This document shows, in pieces, positions 45,880 to 55,953 of a stretch of DNA of 64,000 nucleotides. Source of the stretch: Berberis thunbergii (lineage: Eukaryota > Streptophyta > Magnoliopsida > Ranunculales > Berberidaceae); assembly GCA_003290165.1 (NCBI GenBank), contig QNQO01009159.1, forward strand, positions 62,001 to 126,000, in the 5' to 3' direction. Position 1 is the stretch's first letter; every line of letters begins with the position of its first letter. The notes beneath the pieces are model-generated. The model worked only from the letters and a program-made list of their open reading frames with translations, did not search any database and had not been told where the DNA came from. The translations under genes and the position numbers were made by a program.

Positions 45880-47518
45880 TACAAATCCGACCTCTACCCC
45901 TCGTATTTCAATCTCTTCTTCATCTCTCCCACCAACACCTAGGGCTTGCTGGTGGTTCCTCTGCCACAAGATCTCGCTAGTTGCTCATCTATTCGATTGT
46001 CTTGACCAGATTTCCATCATTTGAATGGATCTCATTTGATGAAGAACTCGCAAGAACCTCAGGTTGCTTGCTTTCTCACGTTGTGCAGAAGAGGGCTTTC
46101 AAGAAGAAAGACGAACCTGATCTTGATGGTTCCAATTTCTTCCCAGGGTTTTGCCTTGGCTTCTTCTCCGTTCTCCTTCACATTAGTGCTACCATAGTTC
46201 TAATAACTGATCGAATGACCCCAAATAAAATAAAACAATGAGAAGTCTGGGGTTTATGTGGAGAAATCGAAATCGACTTCACCAGCACCTCGAATATATC
46301 GATTTCAATTTCTCCTCGCATTTGCAGAGTTCGAGTTGTTGTGCTTCTTCAATGGTGAAACGTTCTCTTTACTCTCTTTCTCTTCTTCTTCGCCCTTACT
46401 CAACTGGTACGGTTCTTCTCACTTACCCTTTGAAATGAAAGACATCTCTTCTTTTGGTCAGCTAGCTATCTCATGTACTTCAGTCGATTGTTTGTTTTGA
46501 AACCCTTGTTAGTTTACTTGAAAGGAATCGAGGTGGCTGTGGCCACAGCAGAAGCAGCCATGGCCTTTCTTCTTTTTCCCATTCGCTTCTTTACTCTGTT
46601 TTGTGCCCTGTACCTGAAACCAACCTGCAAAGAATCAGTCCTCTGTAATCAATAAACTGATCTCATCCAATCCATTACTCTAATAGCGAAAGATGAGCAC
46701 TCCGAAGTTACCCATCTCTTCAATCTTTCCCCATTCATGTTTGTGTCTTCAATCAAAGACAGAGAGATCCACCTAAAATCCACCTGTTTGTGTCTTTCCC
46801 CATTCACTATGGTACTTCACAATTGTCACTGGTACTTCAACTTTCCACCTGTTTCCTTCAATACCCGTTTCTCAATTTCTGCATTTTTTGATGATTTGAG
46901 GGTGTTTGGACTCTGGGGGTTTGCATTTTGTTTGTGTTTTGCTTTCTGGGTCTCTTTGTGTTGCTTTCTACTTTTACGGGTTGGGTGATTTTCGGGTTAA
47001 TTGGTTGCATTGAACAGATCTTGAATGAAAAAGCTTAGTGTACCTGTTTGGATTGATATTACATTGAATGCTTTGGATTTTGTTGATTTTGCTTCATGGG
47101 TAATTAGAAAGTTTGGATTTTTAAGTGACTATTTGCATTTTGATGAGCAGGTGTTAAAATGAAGCTTTCTGATGGAATTACATACATTTGAGCAATTGGG
47201 GTTTTGAATTTTTAGAGCACCATTACATTTATTGGAGTTGTAGAGATTTGGGTTTTTTCTTGTTTATGATGGCAACTCATCTGTCTACCCCACTAAAACT
47301 TTGCATTCAGATGGTAGGCATAACCTAAACCGCCCTGCCTCTCATTGCCAAAGCCTCATAAGCATTTGGGCTGGAGATCCTTGTACTTACTTGAATTTGA
47401 TAGTTACTGTGACTAGTTGCTGAAGATCCTCTTACCTCCTTGAATTTGATAGTTATTGTGACTAGTTTAGTATGTGCCTTATCTACTATAATTTACTAAA
47501 GTTAGCTTTGATGGTTCT
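45880..47518. other. Unassigned left part of the 5-kb element
   Basis: Has a CT-rich leader-like start (45890-45960) and short ORFs (for example 46027-46130 with FDEELARTSGCLLSHVVQKR) that I do not recognise. It may be a captured promoter and first exon. Confidence 0.3.
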
Positions 47519-48360
47519 GACATGGTTTTTGGAAGATGCTGGTGTTTCCCCTGAAGAGGTTAGTGAGCATAGCATTTGCCTCACAGGTTTAGGTGGTAAT
47601 ATAAATATCAGTGAAAATATTATCATCCCCGAAGATCTTCAGCTGACCTTGTAGCCTTGGATATTGATAAATTTAGTCGTAGTTTAACTATTTATGATGT
47701 GATATTTTGGTTGATTACTAGTAGCGCATAGACATGGTATATAAAATGAGCCACTCAATGAGAACTGAATTTTATGATCTTCCAGGTCAACTACGTGAAT
47801 GCTCATGCAACATCAACGCTTGCAGGAGATTTGGCAGAGTTCATTGCCATCAAGAAGGTTTTCAAGAACACATCTGAAATCAAAATGAACGGGACCAAGG
47901 TAGGGAATCTAAATGCATTCTCTAGTTTCATGAGGAATTATTCGAAGGAACTTATAAGATTATAAAACTAGTACTCATTATCATCAAATGATTTAAGTAT
48001 AAAGCAAGATAGTCCATAAGTATCAAAATTTGGTGGTTTACCTAAATGGCATATATTTGAGTTCTGACTATATTTTCTGTTTCAGTCAATGATAGGTCAT
48101 GGCCTCGGCGCTGCCGGTGGATTAGAAGCCATTGCAACCATTAAGGCTCTCACTACTGGCTGGCTACATCCAACCATTAACCAAGATGTATTATACATAT
48201 TATTTGAATTTTTTTATTTTAAATTCAACTCTTTGAATTAGCTTTTAATTATCTTCGAAGTGCATCTCACTATTATTCCAACCTTTCCTGCAGAACTTGG
48301 AAGGAGAAGTGACAATTGACACTGTTCCAAATGTGAAGAAGCAGCATGAAGTTCATGTTG
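47519..48360 (+). pseudogene. Captured exons of beta-ketoacyl-ACP synthase I (KAS I)
   Basis: Four pieces: about 47519-47561 (LEDAGVSPEEV), 47786-47899 (VNYVNAHATSTLAGDLAEFI, AIKKVFKNTSEIKMNGTK), 48086-48187 ([31 protein letters not shown]) and 48294-48360 (TVPNVKKQHEVHV). The catalytic His motifs NAHATST and GHxLGAAGG are present. KAS I elongates fatty acids in plastids. The active-site Cys half of the protein is missing, and the third piece lacks a GT donor, so the fragment cannot be functional. Confidence 0.85.
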
Positions 48361-48786
48361 GTGAGTATCAACTTAAATACAATACTTCAGTACTTTGAAA
48401 AAACCGAAAAACTTATTGACCACATCAAGATATATTCGTGACTTGCAAATTTAATGTAAAAACTACAAATGAATTATATAAAAGCATTTTCTACTCGAAC
48501 ACAGATCAATTAGTTCAACTAGGGTTTAAGTTTGTGTTTTATCACCAAATATACTCAGACAAGTTATGAAGTATTTGTTCAAGGAATGAAGACATGGCCT
48601 GCATTTGAGCCACTTTGGGAACATGCATGGCCTTAGAATTCTACTAAAATGAAGAATCTTTGCAATTTGTCAGTATTATACAGAATAAAGATACCACCTT
48701 TCACTTGAGATCCATTCATTTTCTGATGGGCTTCTCTCATATGTTGTTGTTTTTCCTAATTATTCATTCCAAAGTGGTTAATGTAG

Positions 48787-49470
48787 GCTGGAATGGGCGG
48801 TGGAACTGGCACAGGTGCAGCACCAGTTATTGCAGGTATTGCAAAGTCGATGGGGATCCTAACTGTTGGTATTGTTACAACCCCATTCTCTTTTGAGGGA
48901 CGAAGGCGAGCAGTTCAAGCACATGAAGGAATTGCAGCTTTAAGAGACAATGTTGACACACTGATTGTCATTCCAAATGATAAGTTGTTGACCGCAGTTT
49001 CCCCTGCCACTCCTGTAACGGAGGCATTTAACTTGGCTGATGATATACTTAGGCAAGGTGTTCGCGGCATCTCTGATATCTTTACAGTACGTGCACTATG
49101 TGATGTTATAATTTTTTAACGGAATCCCCTCCCTTCATGTATGGTCTAAATGTATGGGAGACATAGGTTTGATTCTATAATTGTTTAATTGAATCTGTAC
49201 TTCAATTGTGACACCTCAACTTCTGCAGTGTCAGTATGGAAAATTCATTAGTGCTGTCTTAATTGTATTCCTGTTCTATACCATTTATTCACTACAAGCA
49301 AGCTGGAATTTTCGTGATTGTGTTTTAGTACCATTCACAAAATGACATACATAATGTTTCTTGTTGAATAATTGGTGGTGGGTTCTCATTGCAGATACCA
49401 GGTTTGGTGAATGTTGATTTTGCAGATGTGCGAGCTATTATGGCAAATGCAGGTTCTTTTTTGATGGGCA
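48787..49470 (+). pseudogene. Captured exons of plastid division protein FtsZ2
   Basis: Exon 48787-49086 encodes [20 protein letters not shown], the tubulin-signature GTP-binding loop GGGTGTG, then [29 protein letters not shown] and [18 protein letters not shown]. The next, 49395 to about 49470, encodes IPGLVNVDFADVRAIMANAG. Plant FtsZ2 forms the stromal division ring. The reading frame in both exons is open, but N- and C-terminal parts are missing. The sequence is close to the plant FtsZ2 consensus as I recall it, hinting at recent capture or a slowly evolving source. Confidence 0.85.
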
Positions 49471-49586
49471 GTTTATGACACATTAGGGTGTATGACAACT
49501 CTCTACTTTACAAAAATATAACTTTGAAAATAGCTACTTATGGTAATAATGTGGGAAAAAAAAACATGAATTAGGAAATGGTCCTT

Positions 49587-49690
49587 GCACACAATTCCTT
49601 TTGTCATGAAGGAACTTGTTTGGAAACAGAGAGTTGGTGCAATTCATTATGTCATGAAGGAACATGTTTGGAAACAAAGGGTTGGTGAGT
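49587..49690 (+). repeat. 48-bp direct duplication
   Basis: GTCATGAAGGAAC(T/A)TGTTTG occurs at 49603 and 49651, followed both times by GAAACA(G/A)A and GTTGGTG. Confidence 0.7.
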
Positions 49691-50568
49691 GCATGTGAGA
49701 TATGTTGAGAATGTGTTTGGCTTACCTTACTTAAGGCCTTGTGTTTATCCATATACTTTCTTTATCAATATTCTTATATTTTTTAAATTTTATTTCCAAA
49801 ACTACCACACATTTATCTTTTTCTTCCTCCATTTTTTGAGAGAATGTTGAATTTCATGTAAGTGAGAATATTGATTAATAACAACATTCCTATTACTAAT
49901 ATAATTTTTTCTTTTCGATCAGTGCTTTTAATCTCATTCATTAAACTATTTGGTTTAGACATTTTAAAAGAATTTATGGATACATGAAAGTAATACATAA
50001 ACATGCTAAAAGTAATATCATTACATTCCGAAAGTTATGTATGATGTTGAAACTTGTAGGATGAGATGGATATGGCGCTTAGAAATGTGATCTTTTTGTG
50101 GAAAAGACAAAATTAAGTTTTGTCCATCAATATTTTTTTTTGTTTATCAAGTTTGTCAGGTTTATTTGTTGGGTTTATTACTAAAGTGTGTATTATCATG
50201 AGACAGAGAATGGAAAAGGCAGGCTCGAGCCGGCGTTACTTAAAAAACCAACCCAATCCTCTTTCCGTCCTTGCTATCCTTGCTAATGACATAAGTGAAT
50301 TAGCAGCAGATGAGAATGAGCTTTTTAGTCCAATACTAAAAATCCAATAATAACAATCTATTAAAATCCATAACAATCCTTTATAAAATTCAGAAAATTC
50401 AATAATAAAAATCCATTAAAATCAAGTGGATTCTATAAATTCCACAAAATCCAGCCACTTAAAATCCATTAAAATCCAGTGAATTCTGTAAAGTCTTTCA
50501 GACTCTATTAAAATCCATGAGATTTAAAGTCTTTCAGACTCTATTAAAATCCATGATTGAATACCCCC

Positions 50569-51714
50569 TGTTAGTTTCAGCAGATCATCATCATGATCAA
50601 GCATACAATTGTTTATAAAACAATTTAGCTGAAACCAATGTGGATCATCATCATCAATTCATCACAGGAAAAAAAAAAAAAAACCTTGAGAAGAAGAACA
50701 AAGAGGAGGGAAAAAAAGTAAATTAAAGGAGTAAGATGAAGGATAGTTTAAAAAAATATATGTATGGTTGTTTGTGTATTTATCTGTGAGCAAGCAAAAT
50801 CCCCAGCCAGCAGTGCAATGTTGTTGAAGCAGCATTGAGATCAGGAAAGTATGCACATCCAGCCAATTGTCGGCCCTTTCACAAATAAGTCAAAACATTT
50901 TTTTTTATCAAACCTTATTGATATGCTTGGCACTGCAGAATCCAAGTCATGACTAAGCTTGAGATGAACAACCAATTAGAGGTCGTTGGAAAGATTGATT
51001 AGCTAATTGGAAATGTGGATGGATTGGTCAGGGGATTGATTTGGATTATCTTTTCAATTGAAAGAATTTTTGTGTGAAGGAGGATGCCGCCGAGCAGAAT
51101 AATAATTATCATGCTGGCTAGTTCAACAGACAATTCACAAGGAATGATATAAGAGATTCGCCCAAAAATATAGAGAAATAACTCTAATGTTCAATTAAAT
51201 TACTCAAATAAAAGGTATCTCTAAAATCAGCCCACAAGCCGGACTTTATAGCTAAAACTCGTGATTATTATAATTTTACAAAAAATAGAAAAAACTCCAA
51301 TAATCACGCTAAAACAAAATACGTAATAAAAGAAATAAACTTCCAGAAATCTGATCCAAATTGAGATCAGAATAACTTTCTAAACAATAATTGAAATATT
51401 ACTATAAAGAGGAAAAAAAAACTACTAAATTTGTGGATTCGGGTAGGAAAATGGTGGATTTTGGCCTCAAAAAGATGTGCAACAAACATAGCTGGTTGAC
51501 CACGATGTGCGCGCCAAAAAGGGATTTCCGAATTAGGGTCGTATGCGCGATTCTGATACTCGTAGCCAAAGTTATGGCCAAAATACTAAAACGCATTCAA
51601 AACTGCCAAATTAGAAAATGACTATGATTTCATGTCATCCTTGCGCTGATCTGTTAATTCAAGATATCTTAGTGCTAACAACGTGCTACCTGAAAGCTCA
51701 ACATCATCTAACTC
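50569..51714. other. No recognised gene
   Basis: AT-rich, with ATCATCATCATGATC-like words near 50585 and 50645, a poly-A tract at 50668, and short ORFs without known relatives. Confidence 0.35.
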
Positions 51715-52193
51715 GGATCCTCCGTAGAGATGTTGGGAAGAATTTTTGTGTGAATGGATAGAGATGTTGGGAGAATGGGAAGAATTAATGCTTTTACAGA
51801 GTTTGTAAATGGAAAGAATTCGTGGATAGAAATGTTGGGATAATGAGAAGAATTCTTTTTTTTTATAGAGTTTGTGAATGGAAAGAATTTGTGAATAGGA
51901 ACGACACTCAATTAATAAAGAATTCTTATGTGTATGGGAGAGACGTGGGGAGAATGAGAAAAATTCTTGTTTAGCCTATTTTGTTAGTGATAATAATTCT
52001 CGTGTGAAGGGAGAAACGTTGGGAGAATGAGAAGAATTCTTGTTTAGGAAAGTTTGCAAATGAGAATAATTCAAGAGAAACCTAGTGGAACTCGATTTTT
52101 TTTTTTTTTTTTTGGAGATTAGGTAATTGAGAAAATATTTAACCATACTTTTTTCTATCATTAAAAAGTGAAGTATATCTTTAAGATGGGCTT

Positions 52194-52327
52194 GTCTAAT
52201 TGGCAAGGAAACGGACGTGGGAGGGGGTTGGAACCCTCCATCCCCCTTGAGATGTGTGCATTCGTGCATCTCAAGTGGGATGGAGGGTTCCACCCCTCCC
52301 TCGCTCGTTTCCTCGCCAATTAGAATT
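52194..52327. repeat. GC-rich hairpin repeat, copy 2
   Basis: Arms AATTGGCAAGGAAACG and CGTTTCCTCGCCAATTAGAA, with an almost perfect inner palindrome GGAACCCTCCATCCCCCTTG against its inverse, around TGTGTGCATTCGTGCA. Confidence 0.8.
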
Positions 52328-52362
52328 CCCCCTTTAAGATTAATCTATTAGATCCATCAGAT

Positions 52363-53061
52363 TAGGGGTGGGCACAGGACGGGATGGGACGAGATATATT
52401 CATCCTTTTCATACGGGACCGGGACGGGATCAGCGTGCTAATCTAAAAGTCTTGAGCTTGGAAGCCTAGAACAGTCTTGAGTCTGCTGTAAGGCAAATCC
52501 TGTTAAATAATTCAATGCTGAAAATTAAGAACGATGAAATTTTCTACATGTCTATATGCTACTATAGACAATTAAAATATTCTGTTGAATGAGTTTCCAG
52601 TATTCAGTGAACGTGAATTTATGATTCAGCTAGATGCTTCATTTTTGCAGTTTTCTATGTCAGTGATCTTTGTAATGATCCCAAATTTTTTTTTTTGTCT
52701 GGTTTTGATAATTTGTACTTGTGGCTTTCCTCACAACTTGAGCTTTTAACAAGAAATGAGTATTGACACACTAACAGAAAATAGTGTTCAATGAAATGTA
52801 CAGAGATGGGTATTGGCACACTAACAAGCTTTTAACAAGAAATGAGTATTGGCACACTAACTATGAAATAAAAATATTAATAATTAATTAGTTCGGGGAC
52901 GGGACGGAATTGGCAGGATTGAAAATCTTCATCCCATCTCATCCCATTCTAGATCGGGATGGGACGGGATCGGGATGAAATTATTCAATCCCATTAAGAC
53001 CCGAAAAAATTGGAACGGGACGAGATGAGAACGGGATCGCGGAATGGAATGCCCACCCCTA
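52363..53061. mobile_element. Non-autonomous hAT-like element
   Basis: Begins TAGGGGTGGGCA and ends TGCCCACCCCTA, a perfect 12-bp inverted repeat of the type found in plant hAT elements. Both subterminal regions are rich in GGGACGGGA and its inverse. The interior has a duplicated AACAAGAAATGAGTATTG(A/G)CAC segment (52749 and 52834). No 8-bp target duplication is visible (CATCAGAT left, GTGAAAAG right). It is noncoding. Confidence 0.75.
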
Positions 53062-53125
53062 GTGAAAAGTGTTAATCTCACCGAATCTCGTGAAATTAAC
53101 CTCATTGAATCACGACTCTTGTATA

Positions 53126-53604
53126 AAATATTATTCTCGGCAAATAAAATATTATTGGACAAAACATAAATTTTTTTTATTGGAAATCTCAACAGTAATT
53201 GTGTTTGCTTTTCAACACGACTTTACTCTCCTTCCTTGTAGACAGTAGATACCATTGTATGGAGGAACAAATTTAGTTAATGCGTGGGTAATGTGCCCCA
53301 TTTACTGCGCATAAGTGACCTGTTCAACAGTAATTTTCTTCTTTTTGGAGACTTACAGCTCCACCACTTACACGTCTCACCTGTCCACTTCTCCACCATA
53401 GACTCTCTTCTAGAACCTCGAGATACGTTACTTCAACTTCCACTTGGCTTCTTATAGAATCATACGAGCGTCTCTCACTTCCACCATAATCGGTTCGAGT
53501 AATCAAGTTCTCCCCACAAACTCTCATTTCTCCCTAACAAATACAGGAAGAAAGAAAGGGTTTGCTTCGATTCGATCATCATCAAGTGTGGCCGGCCGTC
53601 CGTC
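53126..53604 (+). promoter_or_regulatory. Upstream and 5'-leader region of the ABCG31-like gene
   Basis: Intergenic sequence leading to ATG 53605. TATA-like TTGTATAAAATATT is at 53118-53131 but lies far upstream. A CT-rich leader (CACCTGTCCACTTCTCCACC, 53388-53400 region) precedes the start. Exact promoter and transcription start are not determinable. Confidence 0.3.
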
Positions 53605-55915
53605 ATGGCAGCTTCGAATGGAAGCGAGTACTTTGAAATGGAGGTGGAGTCCGGGCGCGAATCATTCGCGAGACAATCAAATGCAGAGAGAGACGAGGAG
53701 GATCTCATGTGGGCGGCGCTCTCCAGGTTGCCGTCACGCAAGAGGCCGAACTTCGCCATTCTCCGACGATCTAATCCAGATGGTGACGATCAACAACAGG
53801 AGAATTTGGAGACTGTCGATGTACGAAAGCTGAGTCGGTCTGTTCGTGAACAGGTTGTTCAGAAAGCTCTCGCCACCACTGAGCAAGATAACTACAAGCT
53901 CTTGTCTGCCATTAAAGAACGTCTAGATAGGTATTGACCAGACACTTTCTTTCATCTCTCGCGTGAGTTCACGTATTTTTGCTTTTATTTCGCTTTCTTT
54001 GTTCAACAAACTAGAAGATCTCAACTGATTTGATGGTTCTTCGCTTTTTCGAAATCCAAAAAAAATCATCTTTTTGATATTTTTGTACGTGCTCGAAGTC
54101 GACATCTGACGTTAAACTCCTTTTCTTTATCCTTGAATTGGATGTAGTTTTCAAGAATCGCATTCTTGTTTTTCAAGACTCTAATTTCGTTTTCAAGATA
54201 TTGCAATCTTATCGCGTGTTTTTCTTCTTTTTGGGTGAACAGAGTCGGATTGGACATACCGAAAGTGGAAGTGAGATTTGAGAACTTGAAAATTTCAGCA
54301 AATGTTCAAACGGGGAAGAGAGCCTTGCCAACGTTGGTGAATTACACTCGTGACATGTTGGAGGTTTGTTTGTTATCAATCATTCTCCGTGCACGTAACA
54401 TATATATATTTTTGACTGAGTTGTAAATTAGATGATCGATCGAGATTGAGATGCGTGTTTACGAGAACATCTACGTTGCTACTGAGTATTGTATTTTCTT
54501 GGCATGACAGTATACACTAACTCAATTAAGGATATTTCGGCCAAAGAGGAAATCAATGACCATATTGGATGACATTAGTGGTTACGTGAAGCCTGGAAGG
54601 TAAAAGATGAGATCAATCAGTTAGACAATTTATGACCACTTCTCCCCTTCATGACTATTGTGTGGTGATTTACTTTGCTATAATTTAAAGCATCTCCAAT
54701 AGCTTTTAAGGAAGTTACTTAATTCACTGAAATAATACACTTTAAGGATCTCTTTAAGAATGATTTTGCATACATGCTCTAACAACCTCTTCAAGCTGGC
54801 TGCCTTAACTTAATTTTTCTTTTTGTTTTTTATTTAACTTTAGTTTTCCTAAATTTCACAATATTTGAGATAACATTTAATAAAACATATTATATCATAT
54901 TTTATTTTCTACAATATATAAAATTGGAGATCTTTTACAAATCATCATTGAGAATTTTGTATAAGTTTATGATAGAATTTCAAAAATTTTGAAAATCTTT
55001 AGAGATTTGTAGAATTTTGAAAATAGTTGGAGATTTTCTATAGAAGAAATATTTTTAGAATTTTAAAATTATTGGAAAACTTTACATGAAAGATTTTTGG
55101 AAATATTTGGCTAAAAAGTTGGAGAGATTAATTTCAAAACCTGGTGGACCCTACTGTAAAATATGAAAATAAAATAAAATTAATAGAGCAATTGCGAGCT
55201 CAGTTGTTTGCCAAGGGAGGGAGAGACTGAGTTTGATAACTCTTTAAAGCCATGACATTTTTAGGAGGCTGTTGGGTTGGAAAAAAAAAAAAAAAATCAA
55301 TCTTCCTCCTTAGAGCTGTTGGAGCCACTCAAGAAGACTGTTGGAGATGCTCTAATTACATGTCAAATTTAATACCTTTACATGTGTTAGACTTGATAAA
55401 CACTAAAACATGTCATGCTTAAAGGAAGCTTAATTACTGATTTATTAACTTTAACTAAAGTGCCTTTACATTTAGAGGGAATTACAGGATTATGCTATTA
55501 GTTAACTAGTTAAAAAAAAAAAAAAAAAAAAAAAAAGGCTGCTTTGGTTGCTTTTATTGTAGGGGTCGGCATCCCATCCTATAGATAGTGTTTTAAAAAG
55601 AAAGGGGTAAAAAGTATAAAAACACCAAAAACAAAACTAGCAATCATGGCTGACTAGACTTACTCGTTAGTCAGTGTTGTAATTCTGTTCCACCTTTCTT
55701 TTCTAAAAAATTAAATGAGCTAAATGCTGTTGGGGCAATAAATGTAAAGGAATTCAAATATTTTCACCGTGTCCTGGAAAGTTGTTCAAACATTTGGTTT
55801 TTGTTAACAGGATGATGTTACTACTGGGACCTCCAGGTTCCGGTAAATCCACCTTGCTAAGCGCTCTCGCAGGGAAGTTGAATTTAGCTTTAAAGGTTAG
55901 TTTATTTTAATTAAA

Positions 55916-55953
<38 letters not shown>

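Larger units (their letters stand above)
45579..50568 (+). mobile_element. 5-kb terminal-inverted-repeat element carrying KAS I and FtsZ2 fragments
   Basis: The left end GGGGGTATTCAATCACGTAT and the right end (reverse complement GGGGGTATTCAATCATGGAT) stay alignable for about 45 bp through TTTTAAT, TCTGAAAGA and TTTAAA with few mismatches. Both sides add subterminal copies of the same words: at least four GGGGTATTCAA starts on the left (45579-45790) and repeated TCCATTAAAATCC on the right (50360-50560). No transposase is seen. The cargo is a KAS I piece (47519-48360) and an FtsZ2 piece (48787-49470), both + strand with introns. The superfamily is unclear, and no target duplication could be fixed. 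Confidence 0.75.
51715..53125 (-). repeat. Right arm of a long inverted repeat, with two insertions
   Basis: The reverse complement matches 44803-45240 in order: ATTGAATCACGACTCT (about 53096-53112), TAAGATTAATCTATTAG (52335-52351), ATTAGGTAATTG (about 52118-52130) and then GAGAATGAGAAGAATTCTTG repeats down to 51720. A hairpin repeat (52194-52327) and an hAT-like element (52363-53061) split the arm. The inner part consists of roughly 60-bp tandem-like units. Confidence 0.7.

Noticed and set aside
46238..46988. Several 60-83 codon ORFs
   Set aside because: Overlapping frames rich in Phe, Ser and Leu typical of CT-rich leader sequence; no family resemblance.
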